Position numbers and translations under genes: made by a program. From assembly GCA_964400355.1 (NCBI GenBank), contig CAYNTO010000011.1:15162-79161 (forward strand): a stretch of DNA of 64,000 nt, written 5' to 3'. Of the stretch, positions 52,228-60,777 are shown piece after piece. Under the pieces are notes generated by a model. That model ran no database searches. It saw only the letters and a program-made list of their open reading frames with translations, and had not been told where the DNA came from. This stretch comes from JACKAL01 sp964400355 (lineage in GTDB: Bacteria; Bdellovibrionota; Bdellovibrionia; Bdellovibrionales; JAGQZY01). Positions within the stretch are counted from its first letter, which is position 1. Every line of letters begins with the position of its first letter.

Positions 52228-53510
52228 AATTCCTAACACCCATAACCACTTGGCTCTTCGCTACACTTTGCTTTGTCTCAGTGAGCGTGTCGTCTACCGC
52301 GCAAGCAATGTACAAAGGTTTTAACCTGACCGAGTATGAAGGCTTTCAGTACGATGCTGCTCCTGACAAAAAGAGTGACGCGCAAATTGCAGTAGATCGT
52401 GTAAAAGCGCTGGGTGTAAACCACATCGAACTCAATATTCGCGCCAAAATGATCGGTCCCAATTCCAACGAAATCATTCCAGCCACTCCGGCCACTGACA
52501 GCGCAAACGAGCTCAAACGCATCGTGCGGTTGATGAACTATATCCACTCGCAGAACATGACCGTGGGCTTGCGCCCGATATTTTTTGTGGTGGGGCCGAG
52601 TGGCGAATTTCCGTATATCGTAAAAACAGAAAAAGGCGAGAAGACCTGGTGGCACGGCAACATTCAACCGAGCAATCCGACCAATTGGTTTTTGAGCTTT
52701 CAAAACTATCTCGATCGTTACGCTCTCGCTGCCAAACTTGGCAAAGCCGACACGTTCACCATCGGTGCCGAGCTGTACAGCATGACTGTTGGAGTAGAGG
52801 ATCAGTGGTTGGAATTTCCATATGGGTTTCCGAACAACTGGCTTTCGCTCCTGCGCTATTTTAAAAACAAACTGGGTTCAACCACCAAGATTGCCTACGA
52901 TATTAATTTTACCGATGATTCCAATGCCGACGTGAGTGGTATTCTCAAATCTGGAGGCGAACTTGAGCGCTGGCGCTACCGCTTGGTGGACCTTGCCGAT
53001 CCACAAGACTCGGCCGAAAAACAAACATGGCAGGATCTTGTTCAGTTCTGGAAAGAACTCGATCTGGTGGGCATAGATATGTACCGATCCTTGGCCTACA
53101 GTACGGACGCCATTCCCGAAGACTTCGACGCACTTGTGGCACACCTTATGAAGCGCTCAGACTCCTATGCCCAACAGCTCGATACCACTCTGCTCGAGAT
53201 TGGTCTCACACTCGATGTGGAAAAAGAAATCGTGTTCAAAGAAATCGGTTTCCGCAGCGTGGACCGCGCCTTTATTGATCCGTTCAATTATACCACCGCT
53301 GCGGGCGCCTACAATGAGATGCACCAGGCTGCCGGTTACAAAGCGATTTTCGAATCTTTTATGGCCAAAGGCTTTAGTTGGTTTAAGGGCATTAATTTTT
53401 GGGATATCCCCATTGATCCAAAAGCTCACGGGCCGAACGACCTGGGATTTAGCCCACTCGATAAACCACTCACCGAGCAACAGATCAAAAACTATTTTGG
53501 AGCACCCTAA
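52224..53510 (+). CDS. GH113-like exported glycoside hydrolase
   Basis: A 428-residue exported TIM-barrel protein, starting at ATG 52224 that overlaps the stop of the synthase gene. The signal peptide ends near AQA (residue 28). ITIGAELYSM places a catalytic acid E183 at the end of strand 4, DLVGIDMY follows at 280-287, and FKEIGFRSVDRAF gives the candidate nucleophile E340, matching the E-V/I-G-Y/F-R-S motif of family GH113 beta-mannanases. It may cleave or process the polymer made by the neighbouring synthase, as hydrolases do in Pel and Pga operons, or it may bind it. Gap to the next gene is three bases. Confidence 0.72.
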   Translation: MKFLTPITTWLFATLCFVSVSVSSTAQAMYKGFNLTEYEGFQYDAAPDKKSDAQIAVDRVKALGVNHIELNIRAKMIGPNSNEIIPATPATDSANELKRIVRLMNYIHSQNMTVGLRPIFFVVGPSGEFPYIVKTEKGEKTWWHGNIQPSNPTNWFLSFQNYLDRYALAAKLGKADTFTIGAELYSMTVGVEDQWLEFPYGFPNNWLSLLRYFKNKLGSTTKIAYDINFTDDSNADVSGILKSGGELERWRYRLVDLADPQDSAEKQTWQDLVQFWKELDLVGIDMYRSLAYSTDAIPEDFDALVAHLMKRSDSYAQQLDTTLLEIGLTLDVEKEIVFKEIGFRSVDRAFIDPFNYTTAAGAYNEMHQAAGYKAIFESFMAKGFSWFKGINFWDIPIDPKAHGPNDLGFSPLDKPLTEQQIKNYFGAP

Positions 53511-53513
53511 ATA

Positions 53514-54566
53514 ATGATTTTAGCGGTTTATCTTTTTATTTTGCACTTTACTCCCGGTGCGGTTGCGCAGTTGATACCACCCGACGTGGGTGCCTATCAT
53601 GGCGCCTATGCGGATTTTGGTCCCATGGCGAGTGCGGTGAGCGCAGAGAAAATTAGAGAGTTTGAGGCCAGCGCGCAGAAAAAGGTAGCGTGGGCCTATT
53701 TTGCCAATGACTGGCTCGACGGTGTTATCGAATATCCGGAACAGAATGTATCGGAGTGTATCAAAGCCAATGTGATTCCCTATATTCGCCTCATGCCGTG
53801 GACCGAAGCGCAAACCAAAGCCACCCAAAAAGATCCGTACCTAAATATGGATAAGATTCTGAGCGGCGAGCACGATTTCGCTCTCAAGGTTTACGCACGA
53901 AAGGTAAAAACAGCTGGCGTGCACTTCATGCTCGAGTTTGGCCCCGAAGTGAACGGCGACTGGTTCCCGTGGAACGGCAAATGGAACGGTGGTGGCTCCA
54001 AAGATAAATATGGGGATCCTGAATGGCCGGATGGTCCCGAGAAGTTCCGCAATGCTTTTCGCCACATCGTTGATATTTTTCGCGCTGAGGGTGCCAAAAA
54101 TATAACGTGGATTCTTCATCTCGATACAGCGGCGTCACCGAATGTCGCCTGGAACGATGCTAAGTACTATTACGCCGGCGACGATTATGTGGACTGGATT
54201 GGTCTCTCCGTGTTTGGCGCGCAACTGCCCAATCATGAGTGGCTGCAATTTATTTCCAAAATGAAAAACTTTGAGAAGCAACTCGATGCCATCAGCACCA
54301 CCAAACCCGTGTTGATTTCGGAATTCGCTGTTATCGAAGACAAAAATGACCCCGAACGCAAGGCCAAATGGATCAAGCAGGCTTTGCAATCTATTGAAAA
54401 AGGTTTGTTCAAACGCATTAAGGGTATCAACTACTGGAATAGCCCGGGCTGGCTTGAAAACCAAAAAGCCAGTTTCAAAATCGATACGTCCGCTCAAGCT
54501 CTTAAGGCTTACCGCGACGGAGTTGCCAGTGATTTTTGGAAGACCGAAGGGGTTGTGAATGAGTAA
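53514..54566 (+). CDS. GH26-like exported glycoside hydrolase
   Basis: A 350-residue exported protein. After a signal peptide, the GH26 pattern is clear: GPEVNGDWFPWNG with the acid/base candidate E145 (the usual HEMNGDWYPW has His where this protein has Pro), FRNAFRHIVDIFRAEGAKNITWI, DDYVDWIGLSVFG and KPVLISEFAV with the nucleophile candidate E270. GH26 enzymes are mostly beta-mannanases. It shares an operon with the GH113-like protein, so both may act on one polymer. The stop overlaps the next gene by eight bases. Substrate is inferred only from families. Confidence 0.78.
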   Translation: MILAVYLFILHFTPGAVAQLIPPDVGAYHGAYADFGPMASAVSAEKIREFEASAQKKVAWAYFANDWLDGVIEYPEQNVSECIKANVIPYIRLMPWTEAQTKATQKDPYLNMDKILSGEHDFALKVYARKVKTAGVHFMLEFGPEVNGDWFPWNGKWNGGGSKDKYGDPEWPDGPEKFRNAFRHIVDIFRAEGAKNITWILHLDTAASPNVAWNDAKYYYAGDDYVDWIGLSVFGAQLPNHEWLQFISKMKNFEKQLDAISTTKPVLISEFAVIEDKNDPERKAKWIKQALQSIEKGLFKRIKGINYWNSPGWLENQKASFKIDTSAQALKAYRDGVASDFWKTEGVVNE

Positions 54567-56370
54567 CTGTAGTCGAGCATTAAACATTTTAGTATGCGGA
54601 TTTTTAATCGCGGGGTTTACTCCCGTGCGTGCCGACATTGCCGCGCCAAAAGTTGCGCGATTCAAGCAACCCTGTGTGAACATATATTTTGATAAATCCA
54701 AGGAAAAAACCTATCGTCTCGGAAAAACCTACAGCATTTACCTGCAAAACCTCATGGGCCATTTCCCGGAGTTTCAACAAATCATCTCGCCGGTGGAGCA
54801 ATACCGCGCTGGCGACATTGAAAAATGTGTGGCCACTTTTTACATTGGCTCTTACTTTGACAATTTGATCCCTGATGCGTTTATTCAAGATTACAAAAAG
54901 ACGAAGAAGAACTTTGCCTGGATTGGGTACAACATTTGGAAGGTCGAAAAGGAATTTCTCGAACAAACGTTTGGATACCAGTACAGCCATCTCACCACGC
55001 TGGATACGACGAAACTCGATGAAAAGAATCGTCCAACGTTTTTTCGCTATGTGGATTACAAGGGTGAGCGGTTCGAAAAATTTGGCGCCTTTGTTGGCCC
55101 CCAGCAGGAATTTCGTGCGGGCTTCGAGATGGTGGCCTTTGAAAAAGCGCAGAATGCTGCAAATGTTGCCAATGTTCTCGCTGTCGCATCTCACAATGGG
55201 CACCAAGAGACGCTGCCATACATTTTGCAGAGTGGTAACCAATTTTACATCGCCGATGTTCCGTTTAGTTTTATTCATGAATCGGATCGTTACTTGGTGT
55301 TCGCGGACGTGTTGTTTGACATCTTGAACGCTAAACCTCGACACAAAAAGCGCAACGCCATCATCCGCATCGAGGATGTGCATCCACTGAGTCCGCTACC
55401 GGAGCTCTACAAAATTGCCCAAGTGTTTGCGCAGGAGAAAGTGCCGTTACATATCTCCATCGTGCCGGTGTTTTTTGACCCGCTCTACAAATTTGATCGC
55501 CCTCCCAAGCAAGAGTTTGTGCCGATGACCCACGAAGCGGGCTTTATGAGCTTTCTCGAGTCGCTCAAAAAACAGGAGGCTGAATACATCTGGCACGGTA
55601 CGACTCATCAATACGGCCGCGTGGCCAACCCACATACCGGCTACTCCACAGATGACTTCGAATTTTGGGATGCAGTTAGAAATGCCCCTCTCGTTGAAGA
55701 CAGTGTGGGTTATGTTTTGAACCGACTTGATTTTGGATTTGAGTACCTTAAGGCCGCAGGCATAGAGCCATCGGTTTGGCTCACTCCACACTATCAAGCC
55801 TCAGCGCTCGACAGTGTGATATTTGGCCGCGCGTTTCCATGGGGTATCGGTCGCGCTATTTATTTTGAACACACAGTGGAGGGGTTGCCGGCAAAAACCA
55901 ATTGGGACACGCTTCACTATGCGAGCGCCAACAGTGCAGCCGAACGCAACTCGTACTTTAAAGATTTAAAGGTGAAAACGACAGGGGTTTGGAGTGGGCA
56001 GCTCTATCCTTACGAGATCTACGGGGATTATTACGGGCAGCGCCTACTTCCCGAAATTCTCGGCAACCCTCAGCCGTTTGAAAATGCGCACGTGGTACAG
56101 CCGCGCACGATGAAAGAGATCGTGGCGGATGCCAAACGCAACTTGGTATTGCGAGATACATGGGCGTCGCTGTTCTTCCATCCCTACTTACTAACGGACT
56201 TGTACAACGACGGTATCGGCGCGTTTCCCGGCGACAGCGCACCGCTTGTCGGACTCATTCGCGAGCTCAAAGGCTTAGGCTATGAGTTCATTAGTGCTCA
56301 ACAATTTATCGAAAATAATGACCGCCGCCGACCCGAACCTATTTACGTGAACGAAGGAGATACTCCATGA
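54559..56370 (+). CDS. Exported DUF2334/NodB-like polysaccharide deacetylase
   Basis: A 603-residue exported protein. A signal peptide to about residue 25 is followed by about 240 residues of unassigned sequence. The catalytic domain starts near 265: AIIRIEDVHPLSPLPEL supplies D273 and HGTTHQYG supplies H346 and H350, an Asp-His-His triad arranged as in DUF2334 and related NodB deacetylases. It could remove acetyl groups from the exported polymer. It overlaps the GH26-like gene by eight bases and the last gene of the operon by four. The N-terminal extension may be a binding or anchoring domain. Confidence 0.8.
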   Translation: MSNCSRALNILVCGFLIAGFTPVRADIAAPKVARFKQPCVNIYFDKSKEKTYRLGKTYSIYLQNLMGHFPEFQQIISPVEQYRAGDIEKCVATFYIGSYFDNLIPDAFIQDYKKTKKNFAWIGYNIWKVEKEFLEQTFGYQYSHLTTLDTTKLDEKNRPTFFRYVDYKGERFEKFGAFVGPQQEFRAGFEMVAFEKAQNAANVANVLAVASHNGHQETLPYILQSGNQFYIADVPFSFIHESDRYLVFADVLFDILNAKPRHKKRNAIIRIEDVHPLSPLPELYKIAQVFAQEKVPLHISIVPVFFDPLYKFDRPPKQEFVPMTHEAGFMSFLESLKKQEAEYIWHGTTHQYGRVANPHTGYSTDDFEFWDAVRNAPLVEDSVGYVLNRLDFGFEYLKAAGIEPSVWLTPHYQASALDSVIFGRAFPWGIGRAIYFEHTVEGLPAKTNWDTLHYASANSAAERNSYFKDLKVKTTGVWSGQLYPYEIYGDYYGQRLLPEILGNPQPFENAHVVQPRTMKEIVADAKRNLVLRDTWASLFFHPYLLTDLYNDGIGAFPGDSAPLVGLIRELKGLGYEFISAQQFIENNDRRRPEPIYVNEGDTP

Positions 56371-58082
56371 GATTATTAATAGCCTTACTCTTTGTGGTCT
56401 TTACCGCACCGGCCATGGCGCTGGAATCGTCGACCGAGCTTTACAATCAGGCGCAGATCGATGCCAAGAGCCTGCAGGATGTTGTCTTAAAGTTGCAACA
56501 AAATATCTCCAGCATGACGAGCCCCAAAACATTCCGCGATTATTTCGCTCTACTTCCGCGCTTGAAGGAACTTTCTGTAAAGTTGAATCTGGAGCAAATT
56601 CATCCGGGCGGTGTGGAGAAGTTGGGGGAGTCCATGGTGTCCTACGGAACGCGATGGCTCGACCTCGCTAAAGATGATCTATTCATCGTAAAAGCTCACT
56701 TCGTATGGATGACTCCGGCTACGGCTCTTCGCTACTTGCATCAGATCGAAGACGATGTGTTCCTTCTTAAAGGGGAAGAATTTAAAAATTTTGCCACTGC
56801 GGTTCAGTACATTATCGAAGTGAGCGGCGAAAAGTTCACCAGTGATCCTTACATCGAGCAAGGCTATCGCAATTTGTTGTCGACACTGGCGTATCAAAAA
56901 CTCAAGGTAACACCGATCACCGATGTGACGGAGCATCAGTACTGGATTCCTTCGATTAAAAACCAGGACACTCTCTCCTCGTACACCAATCTGTTGCAAG
57001 AGTACGTGCTGTCCTACTCTAAAGACAATCAGGACGAAGCGACCGCGATCGTGAATATCGTGATCGCGCTCGAGGACTACCTGGCTAAAAATACTTTTCC
57101 TGTTGCGGATGCGGTCAAAAGCTCGAGCGGCTACGTTGTGCTCGAACTTCTCGACAAGTCGATCTCACAGGCGTGGACTCTCGAGGAGAAATCCCTCACG
57201 CGATTGTTAGATATCCTGAATCTGGCGCAGTTGAATAGTCTTGCCGATCGGATGATGAGCCCGAGCCAGTCTGCAGGCGTGAAAATTTACAAGCAGTACA
57301 TCGCTCTCGCCGAAAATCTCATGGCGCGCTTAAAAGCTATGAATGCTCCGTTAAAAGCGGCGGAGCTTGGAGCAAAAGCATTTTCAAAGATTGCGCCGGC
57401 CATGCTGCTCGCGGATGACCGCGAAGGCACCTATGAAATCAAGGCCAAAAACTCCAAAGAGAAATGGCGTTTTACGGTTTTTAAATCCTCCGAAGGCCGC
57501 GTGATCGCAGGCCTCGGCCGCGTGAACGGCCTCGGCGGCAATTCCACATTCTTTAATGTTCAATATGATGTGACGACGAAAACCTTTCGAGCCTCCGAGA
57601 ACGTGATTGTAGACGTGGGGGATTACAACTTTTTTGTGCAGTTCTCATTTGATCAGAATGGCGATGTCACTGTTAAATCACCACTGTTTCCTGCTGAGGT
57701 GGGTGAGGCATTGGTGGGCGCGCGCGTGGAGACTTACGCGACATACGCAGATGTCGCCGACAGCGAAGCCACTTACATTGAAGGGCATTTCGAAGGTTAC
57801 ACGACTTTAAGTGGTAAAAAGGTGCCGGTAAAACTGTATCTCGGCCGCTTCAATGAGAACACTATCGGACGCATTTTGATTGGCGATGGGGTTCAACTCG
57901 AAATCCAAGAGGGAACTCCGGGCGGCGAAGGATATATTTATTTAACGACGGGTGAACTCAAGAGTGGTTCCGCGCTGCATTTTCGATTTCAGCAAACCGA
58001 GGACGACGGTCTTGTCGGTTACAGCATTATGACCGGCTCTGGAATTCGCAATGACTTTCATCTGAATTTCATTAAGCAGTAA
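56367..58082 (+). CDS. Large exported protein of unknown family, last gene of the operon
   Basis: A 571-residue exported protein with a signal peptide to about residue 20. Residues 25-330 are helical (for example LLDILNLAQLNSLADRMMSP), and 340-571 are beta-rich, with repeated short strands (EGTYEIKAKNSKEKWRFTVFKSSEG, GHFEGYTTLSGKKVPVKLYLGRF) that resemble a beta-sandwich or lipocalin-like domain. I recognise no family. The ATG overlaps the stop of the deacetylase gene, so it belongs to the same operon and probably serves in polymer modification, secretion or attachment. Confidence 0.75.
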   Translation: MRLLIALLFVVFTAPAMALESSTELYNQAQIDAKSLQDVVLKLQQNISSMTSPKTFRDYFALLPRLKELSVKLNLEQIHPGGVEKLGESMVSYGTRWLDLAKDDLFIVKAHFVWMTPATALRYLHQIEDDVFLLKGEEFKNFATAVQYIIEVSGEKFTSDPYIEQGYRNLLSTLAYQKLKVTPITDVTEHQYWIPSIKNQDTLSSYTNLLQEYVLSYSKDNQDEATAIVNIVIALEDYLAKNTFPVADAVKSSSGYVVLELLDKSISQAWTLEEKSLTRLLDILNLAQLNSLADRMMSPSQSAGVKIYKQYIALAENLMARLKAMNAPLKAAELGAKAFSKIAPAMLLADDREGTYEIKAKNSKEKWRFTVFKSSEGRVIAGLGRVNGLGGNSTFFNVQYDVTTKTFRASENVIVDVGDYNFFVQFSFDQNGDVTVKSPLFPAEVGEALVGARVETYATYADVADSEATYIEGHFEGYTTLSGKKVPVKLYLGRFNENTIGRILIGDGVQLEIQEGTPGGEGYIYLTTGELKSGSALHFRFQQTEDDGLVGYSIMTGSGIRNDFHLNFIKQ

Positions 58083-58092
58083 GAGTTTACGG

Positions 58093-58119
58093 TGCAAGGC
58101 CTGCGAACTGGACCTTGCA
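58093..58119 (+). other. Hairpin after the operon, possible terminator
   Basis: TGCAAGG/CCTTGCA, seven pairs with a 13-base loop, starts ten bases after the last operon stop. No T-run follows, so its role as terminator is uncertain. The next 280 bases hold no gene, but contain further inverted repeats. Confidence 0.35.
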
Positions 58120-58147
58120 TCCAAGTCCGCAGTTCCCATATTGATGT

Positions 58148-58204
58148 CGACAAATGTTTCACCCCGTCTGCGGTGAAAGGCTGCCGGAGAACGACATTTT
58201 GTCG
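58148..58204. repeat. Nested inverted repeats, structured intergenic element
   Basis: An outer pair CGACAAATGT (58148-58157) and ACATTTTGTCG (58194-58204, one bulge) encloses a hairpin TTTCACC/GGTGAAA (58157-58178). A further 8-base inverted repeat GAGGCGCC (58283-58290) and GGCGCCTC (58359-58366) follows. No open frame explains this region. Confidence 0.5.
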
Positions 58205-58397
58205 GTAGACACTGTCTCATTATTAGACATCTTGATTGTCGAGAAAATACAGACGGTTAGGTGTGTCTTGCGGTGTCTCAGGTTGAGGCGCCGGAATCCT
58301 GTGACATCTGTTTACGAAAAAGCATTTTGAGAGACTCAGTGATTTCAGTAGTTTAAAAGGCGCCTCTGCGGCGAGCTTCTTGCGATAGGAGCTCAGT

Positions 58398-59030
58398 ATG
58401 TGGAAGTACTTTTTGAGCGCACTATCTATCACAGTCGTTGTTTCGCTGCAGGCCTGTGGAAAGGCCGATGTGCCGTCCCCTGAAGAGGATTGCCACTTTC
58501 AGCAGAACAGTTACAAGCAGCGCGTGTCCTGGCACAAGTTGCCTGTGCGATTGAGTGCGCATGCTTCCCTCTCAGCACCTCAGGTGCAGGCTCTGCGTGA
58601 GGCTATGGCCATTTGGAACACCACGCGTGCGAAAGAGTGGGGTATCTCGGAGAACTTCTTTGAGCTTGCTAGCGAGTCTTATAGCGGCAGTGAGTTCACC
58701 CAGGACAATGCCTCTGTGGTGAGTCTGGTGACGAATTGGCCGGGCGATCCTCAAAATCAGGCAGAGACCCAGCTCATGTGGGAAGGCAATAGAATCGTGG
58801 AAGCGGACATTCGCCTCAATGGCAATAAACCGTTTGCTACAGGGGAAACCATCGGATCCAACGAAATCGATCTTGTGGCCCTATATGTGCACGAATTAGG
58901 TCATGTACTCGGTCTTTTGCACATCGAATCGCCGGAGTACACGATTATGGGATTAGAGCTGGCACGCGGTACCGATAATCGGCGCACACCGGGCAATTTA
59001 GAGCTCGACGCGTTGAGATGCGAATACTAG
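58398..59030 (+). CDS. Matrixin-like metalloprotease lipoprotein
   Basis: A 210-residue lipoprotein with lipobox SLQAC (Cys20) and a ribosome binding site (TAGGAG). The metzincin motif HELGHVLGLLH places the zinc ligands at H165, H169 and H175 with catalytic E166, and TIMG near 183 gives the Met-turn (M184). The overall size equals a matrixin (M10) catalytic domain. No propeptide is obvious. It is probably a secreted or surface protease. Its leader contains inverted repeats. Family is sure, substrate unknown. Confidence 0.88.
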   Translation: MWKYFLSALSITVVVSLQACGKADVPSPEEDCHFQQNSYKQRVSWHKLPVRLSAHASLSAPQVQALREAMAIWNTTRAKEWGISENFFELASESYSGSEFTQDNASVVSLVTNWPGDPQNQAETQLMWEGNRIVEADIRLNGNKPFATGETIGSNEIDLVALYVHELGHVLGLLHIESPEYTIMGLELARGTDNRRTPGNLELDALRCEY

Positions 59031-59151
59031 GGTTTAGCCCGCAAACCTTGAAGTTTTTGCAGAGAATTAGGGTTTTTTAAAATTTAAGGCAATTTAAGTT
59101 GAACCGGAAATGGACATAATCATAACCTGTTCAGGACAAAGAGGTTAAAAA

Positions 59152-59382
59152 ATGGGATTGAGCAAAACACACAGCGATTTCGAGCGCTTAAAAAAGACAT
59201 ATTTCACGACAGGTGAGACGCCGTACACATTGTGGAAAGCACCAACAGTAGAAACTGTAAAACCTGAAGTGGATGTGATCGAGCAATTTCGTTTCAACAT
59301 GCAAAGCCTGGAAGAGCTCCAGTCGCGTTTTCAGTTTGTGTTGGAAGAACTATCAACGGTGCTGGTCAAGAAAAAGCACTAG
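59152..59382 (+). CDS. Small helical protein, function unknown
   Basis: A 76-residue protein with a clear ribosome binding site (AAAGAGG), ending before a strong terminator. It is highly charged with a C-terminal helix (VIEQFRFNMQSLEELQSRFQFVLEELSTVLVKKKH) that could form a coiled coil. No family is recognised. The isolated gene with its own terminator suggests a separately regulated small protein. Confidence 0.7.
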   Translation: MGLSKTHSDFERLKKTYFTTGETPYTLWKAPTVETVKPEVDVIEQFRFNMQSLEELQSRFQFVLEELSTVLVKKKH

Positions 59383-59413
59383 TTTTAAATTCACTCATTC
59401 TGAGAATCAAAAG

Positions 59414-59441
59414 AACCCATCCACTGCGATGGGTTTTTTTA
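59414..59441 (+). terminator. Rho-independent terminator
   Basis: ACCCATC/GATGGGT, seven pairs with loop CACTGC and seven T after it. It ends the small helical protein gene. Confidence 0.9.
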
Positions 59442-59660
59442 TTTGCAGAACCAACGCACTCAATCTGTCGAAATTGTACTCGATTCTTAAAAATCGCTCA
59501 TCCTATTAAAAATCGATAATTCGAATTATAAATAATTTTATCAAGATACAGCAGTGTCTTATGCTGACCCAATTTTACGCGTGTTCCATAGTGAGAAGTG
59601 GTAAGGTTCTCCCACATCTTAACCGATAGTTAATTTAGATTTATTAGATGGGGGTTCCAT

Positions 59661-59735
59661 TTGAAATACATCGTCGCCATATCATTTTTGCTCGCCGCCA
59701 TTCTGTGGGCGGGTCTATCAACGCCCACATTTTGA
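59661..59735 (+). CDS. Candidate 24-residue hydrophobic peptide
   Basis: TTG 59661 follows a GGGGG ribosome-binding-like sequence and opens 24 codons that read as a signal peptide or small membrane peptide (LKYIVAISFLLAAILWAG, then SLSTPTF). It could be a small membrane protein or the decayed remains of a longer exported gene. The region 59383-59768 contains nothing else but the terminator at its start. Confidence 0.3.
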   Translation: MKYIVAISFLLAAILWAGLSTPTF

Positions 59736-59768
59736 TTACTGAATCTTTTTGCTGCCAGACAGGTAGAG

Positions 59769-60755
59769 TTAGTCGTCCGCACCCGGAGAGTCGATCGTTG
59801 GGCTATCGAGAAAGCTCTCTAGTATTAAACCGACGCCAACGCGGTCGGTGGAGCGGTTGTACTCGATGAGGGAGTGGCCGTATCCAGTGCGGTAGTTCAC
59901 AAACCAACGCAACGAATTTCTCCACGGGTAGGAATAGCGCAGCTCCACACCTGGACGTTCCGAAAGCGGAACCTTTACACTCCAACTGTTGTTGCCCCAC
60001 AGTTTGTAAATTTCGAGATCGCCGTAACCCATGTAGCGGAGGATGTTGGGATTGTCGTCACTCTCTCCGCCGGGTAAGCGGTACCAGCCCGATAAAACCA
60101 TAAACACATAAGGGCTCTTCATGTAGAGGCGTGCAAAGATGCGATCCCAGCTGCGTGAGAGTTCCTGAATTTGTCCATTGGATTGGTGCATGGCGCCCAC
60201 GTCGGCAGCAAACACGCGAAACCGAGCGAAGTTGCGTTGTTTCTTAAAAATGTAGCGACCGAAGAGTTCAGGGTTGTAATTGGTTTCGCGAAACGGTTTC
60301 GACCAGTCCGAATTGTAGAGTTGCCACCATGAGTGATGGGTGTACGCAAACAAAATATCCCACGGTGTATCGGCGATTTTGCGTGCGATCGGCACCATAA
60401 AGCTAATCTGAAATTCCATTTCTTTATTGTCGTAGAAAGGTTTCTGTGAGGCATTGGGTTGTTGCGTGTACAAGTTGTATAAATCTTCGTGAGGATTCCA
60501 ATTGTACACAAACGGCAGAATAAAAGTCCCACGATGTGGAAACAGGGAATACTTGGTATCCACGATTTTGTCGTACTCGCTGGGTTCCATAAGGGGCGTC
60601 GTCGGATTTGCAGGATCTTGCGGTTTCGGAGTCGCGTCTATGGGTTTACCAGCTTCATCGGGACGCTTGGTGGGCTCTACGGCAAAAGCCGCACAGATAA
60701 AAAGGAAGTTTGCTAAAAAAATGAAAACAATAAGACGGGGGAATTGTCGCAACAT
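59769..60755 (-). CDS. pldA: Outer-membrane phospholipase A
   Basis: A 328-residue outer-membrane barrel enzyme that hydrolyses phospholipids when dimerised. The start at ATG 60755 gives a good signal peptide (RLIVFIFLANFLFICAAFA); an ATG at 60812 would overlap the upstream gene. The active-site pattern AMHQSNGQ gives H190 and S192, and SRSWDRIFAR places an Asp (D204) at the position of the catalytic Asn156 of E. coli OMPLA. Calcium is usually needed. The Pro/Lys/Glu-rich N-terminal segment is unusual. It may act in lysis or envelope remodelling. Confidence 0.9.
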   Translation of the reverse strand: MLRQFPRLIVFIFLANFLFICAAFAVEPTKRPDEAGKPIDATPKPQDPANPTTPLMEPSEYDKIVDTKYSLFPHRGTFILPFVYNWNPHEDLYNLYTQQPNASQKPFYDNKEMEFQISFMVPIARKIADTPWDILFAYTHHSWWQLYNSDWSKPFRETNYNPELFGRYIFKKQRNFARFRVFAADVGAMHQSNGQIQELSRSWDRIFARLYMKSPYVFMVLSGWYRLPGGESDDNPNILRYMGYGDLEIYKLWGNNSWSVKVPLSERPGVELRYSYPWRNSLRWFVNYRTGYGHSLIEYNRSTDRVGVGLILESFLDSPTIDSPGADD

Positions 60756-60777
60756 AATGTTGGGCTTTCTAGCACAC

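Noticed and set aside
58083..58397. c-di-GMP (GEMM) riboswitch
   Set aside because: The region downstream of the polysaccharide operon is structured, but no GEMM tetraloop/receptor pattern is recognisable.
58223..58432. 69-residue minus-strand frame
   Set aside because: It covers structured intergenic DNA and the start of the metalloprotease gene; no ribosome binding site or motif.
59648..59869. 73-residue plus-strand frame
   Set aside because: It has an Arg-rich random composition and overlaps the pldA 3' end.
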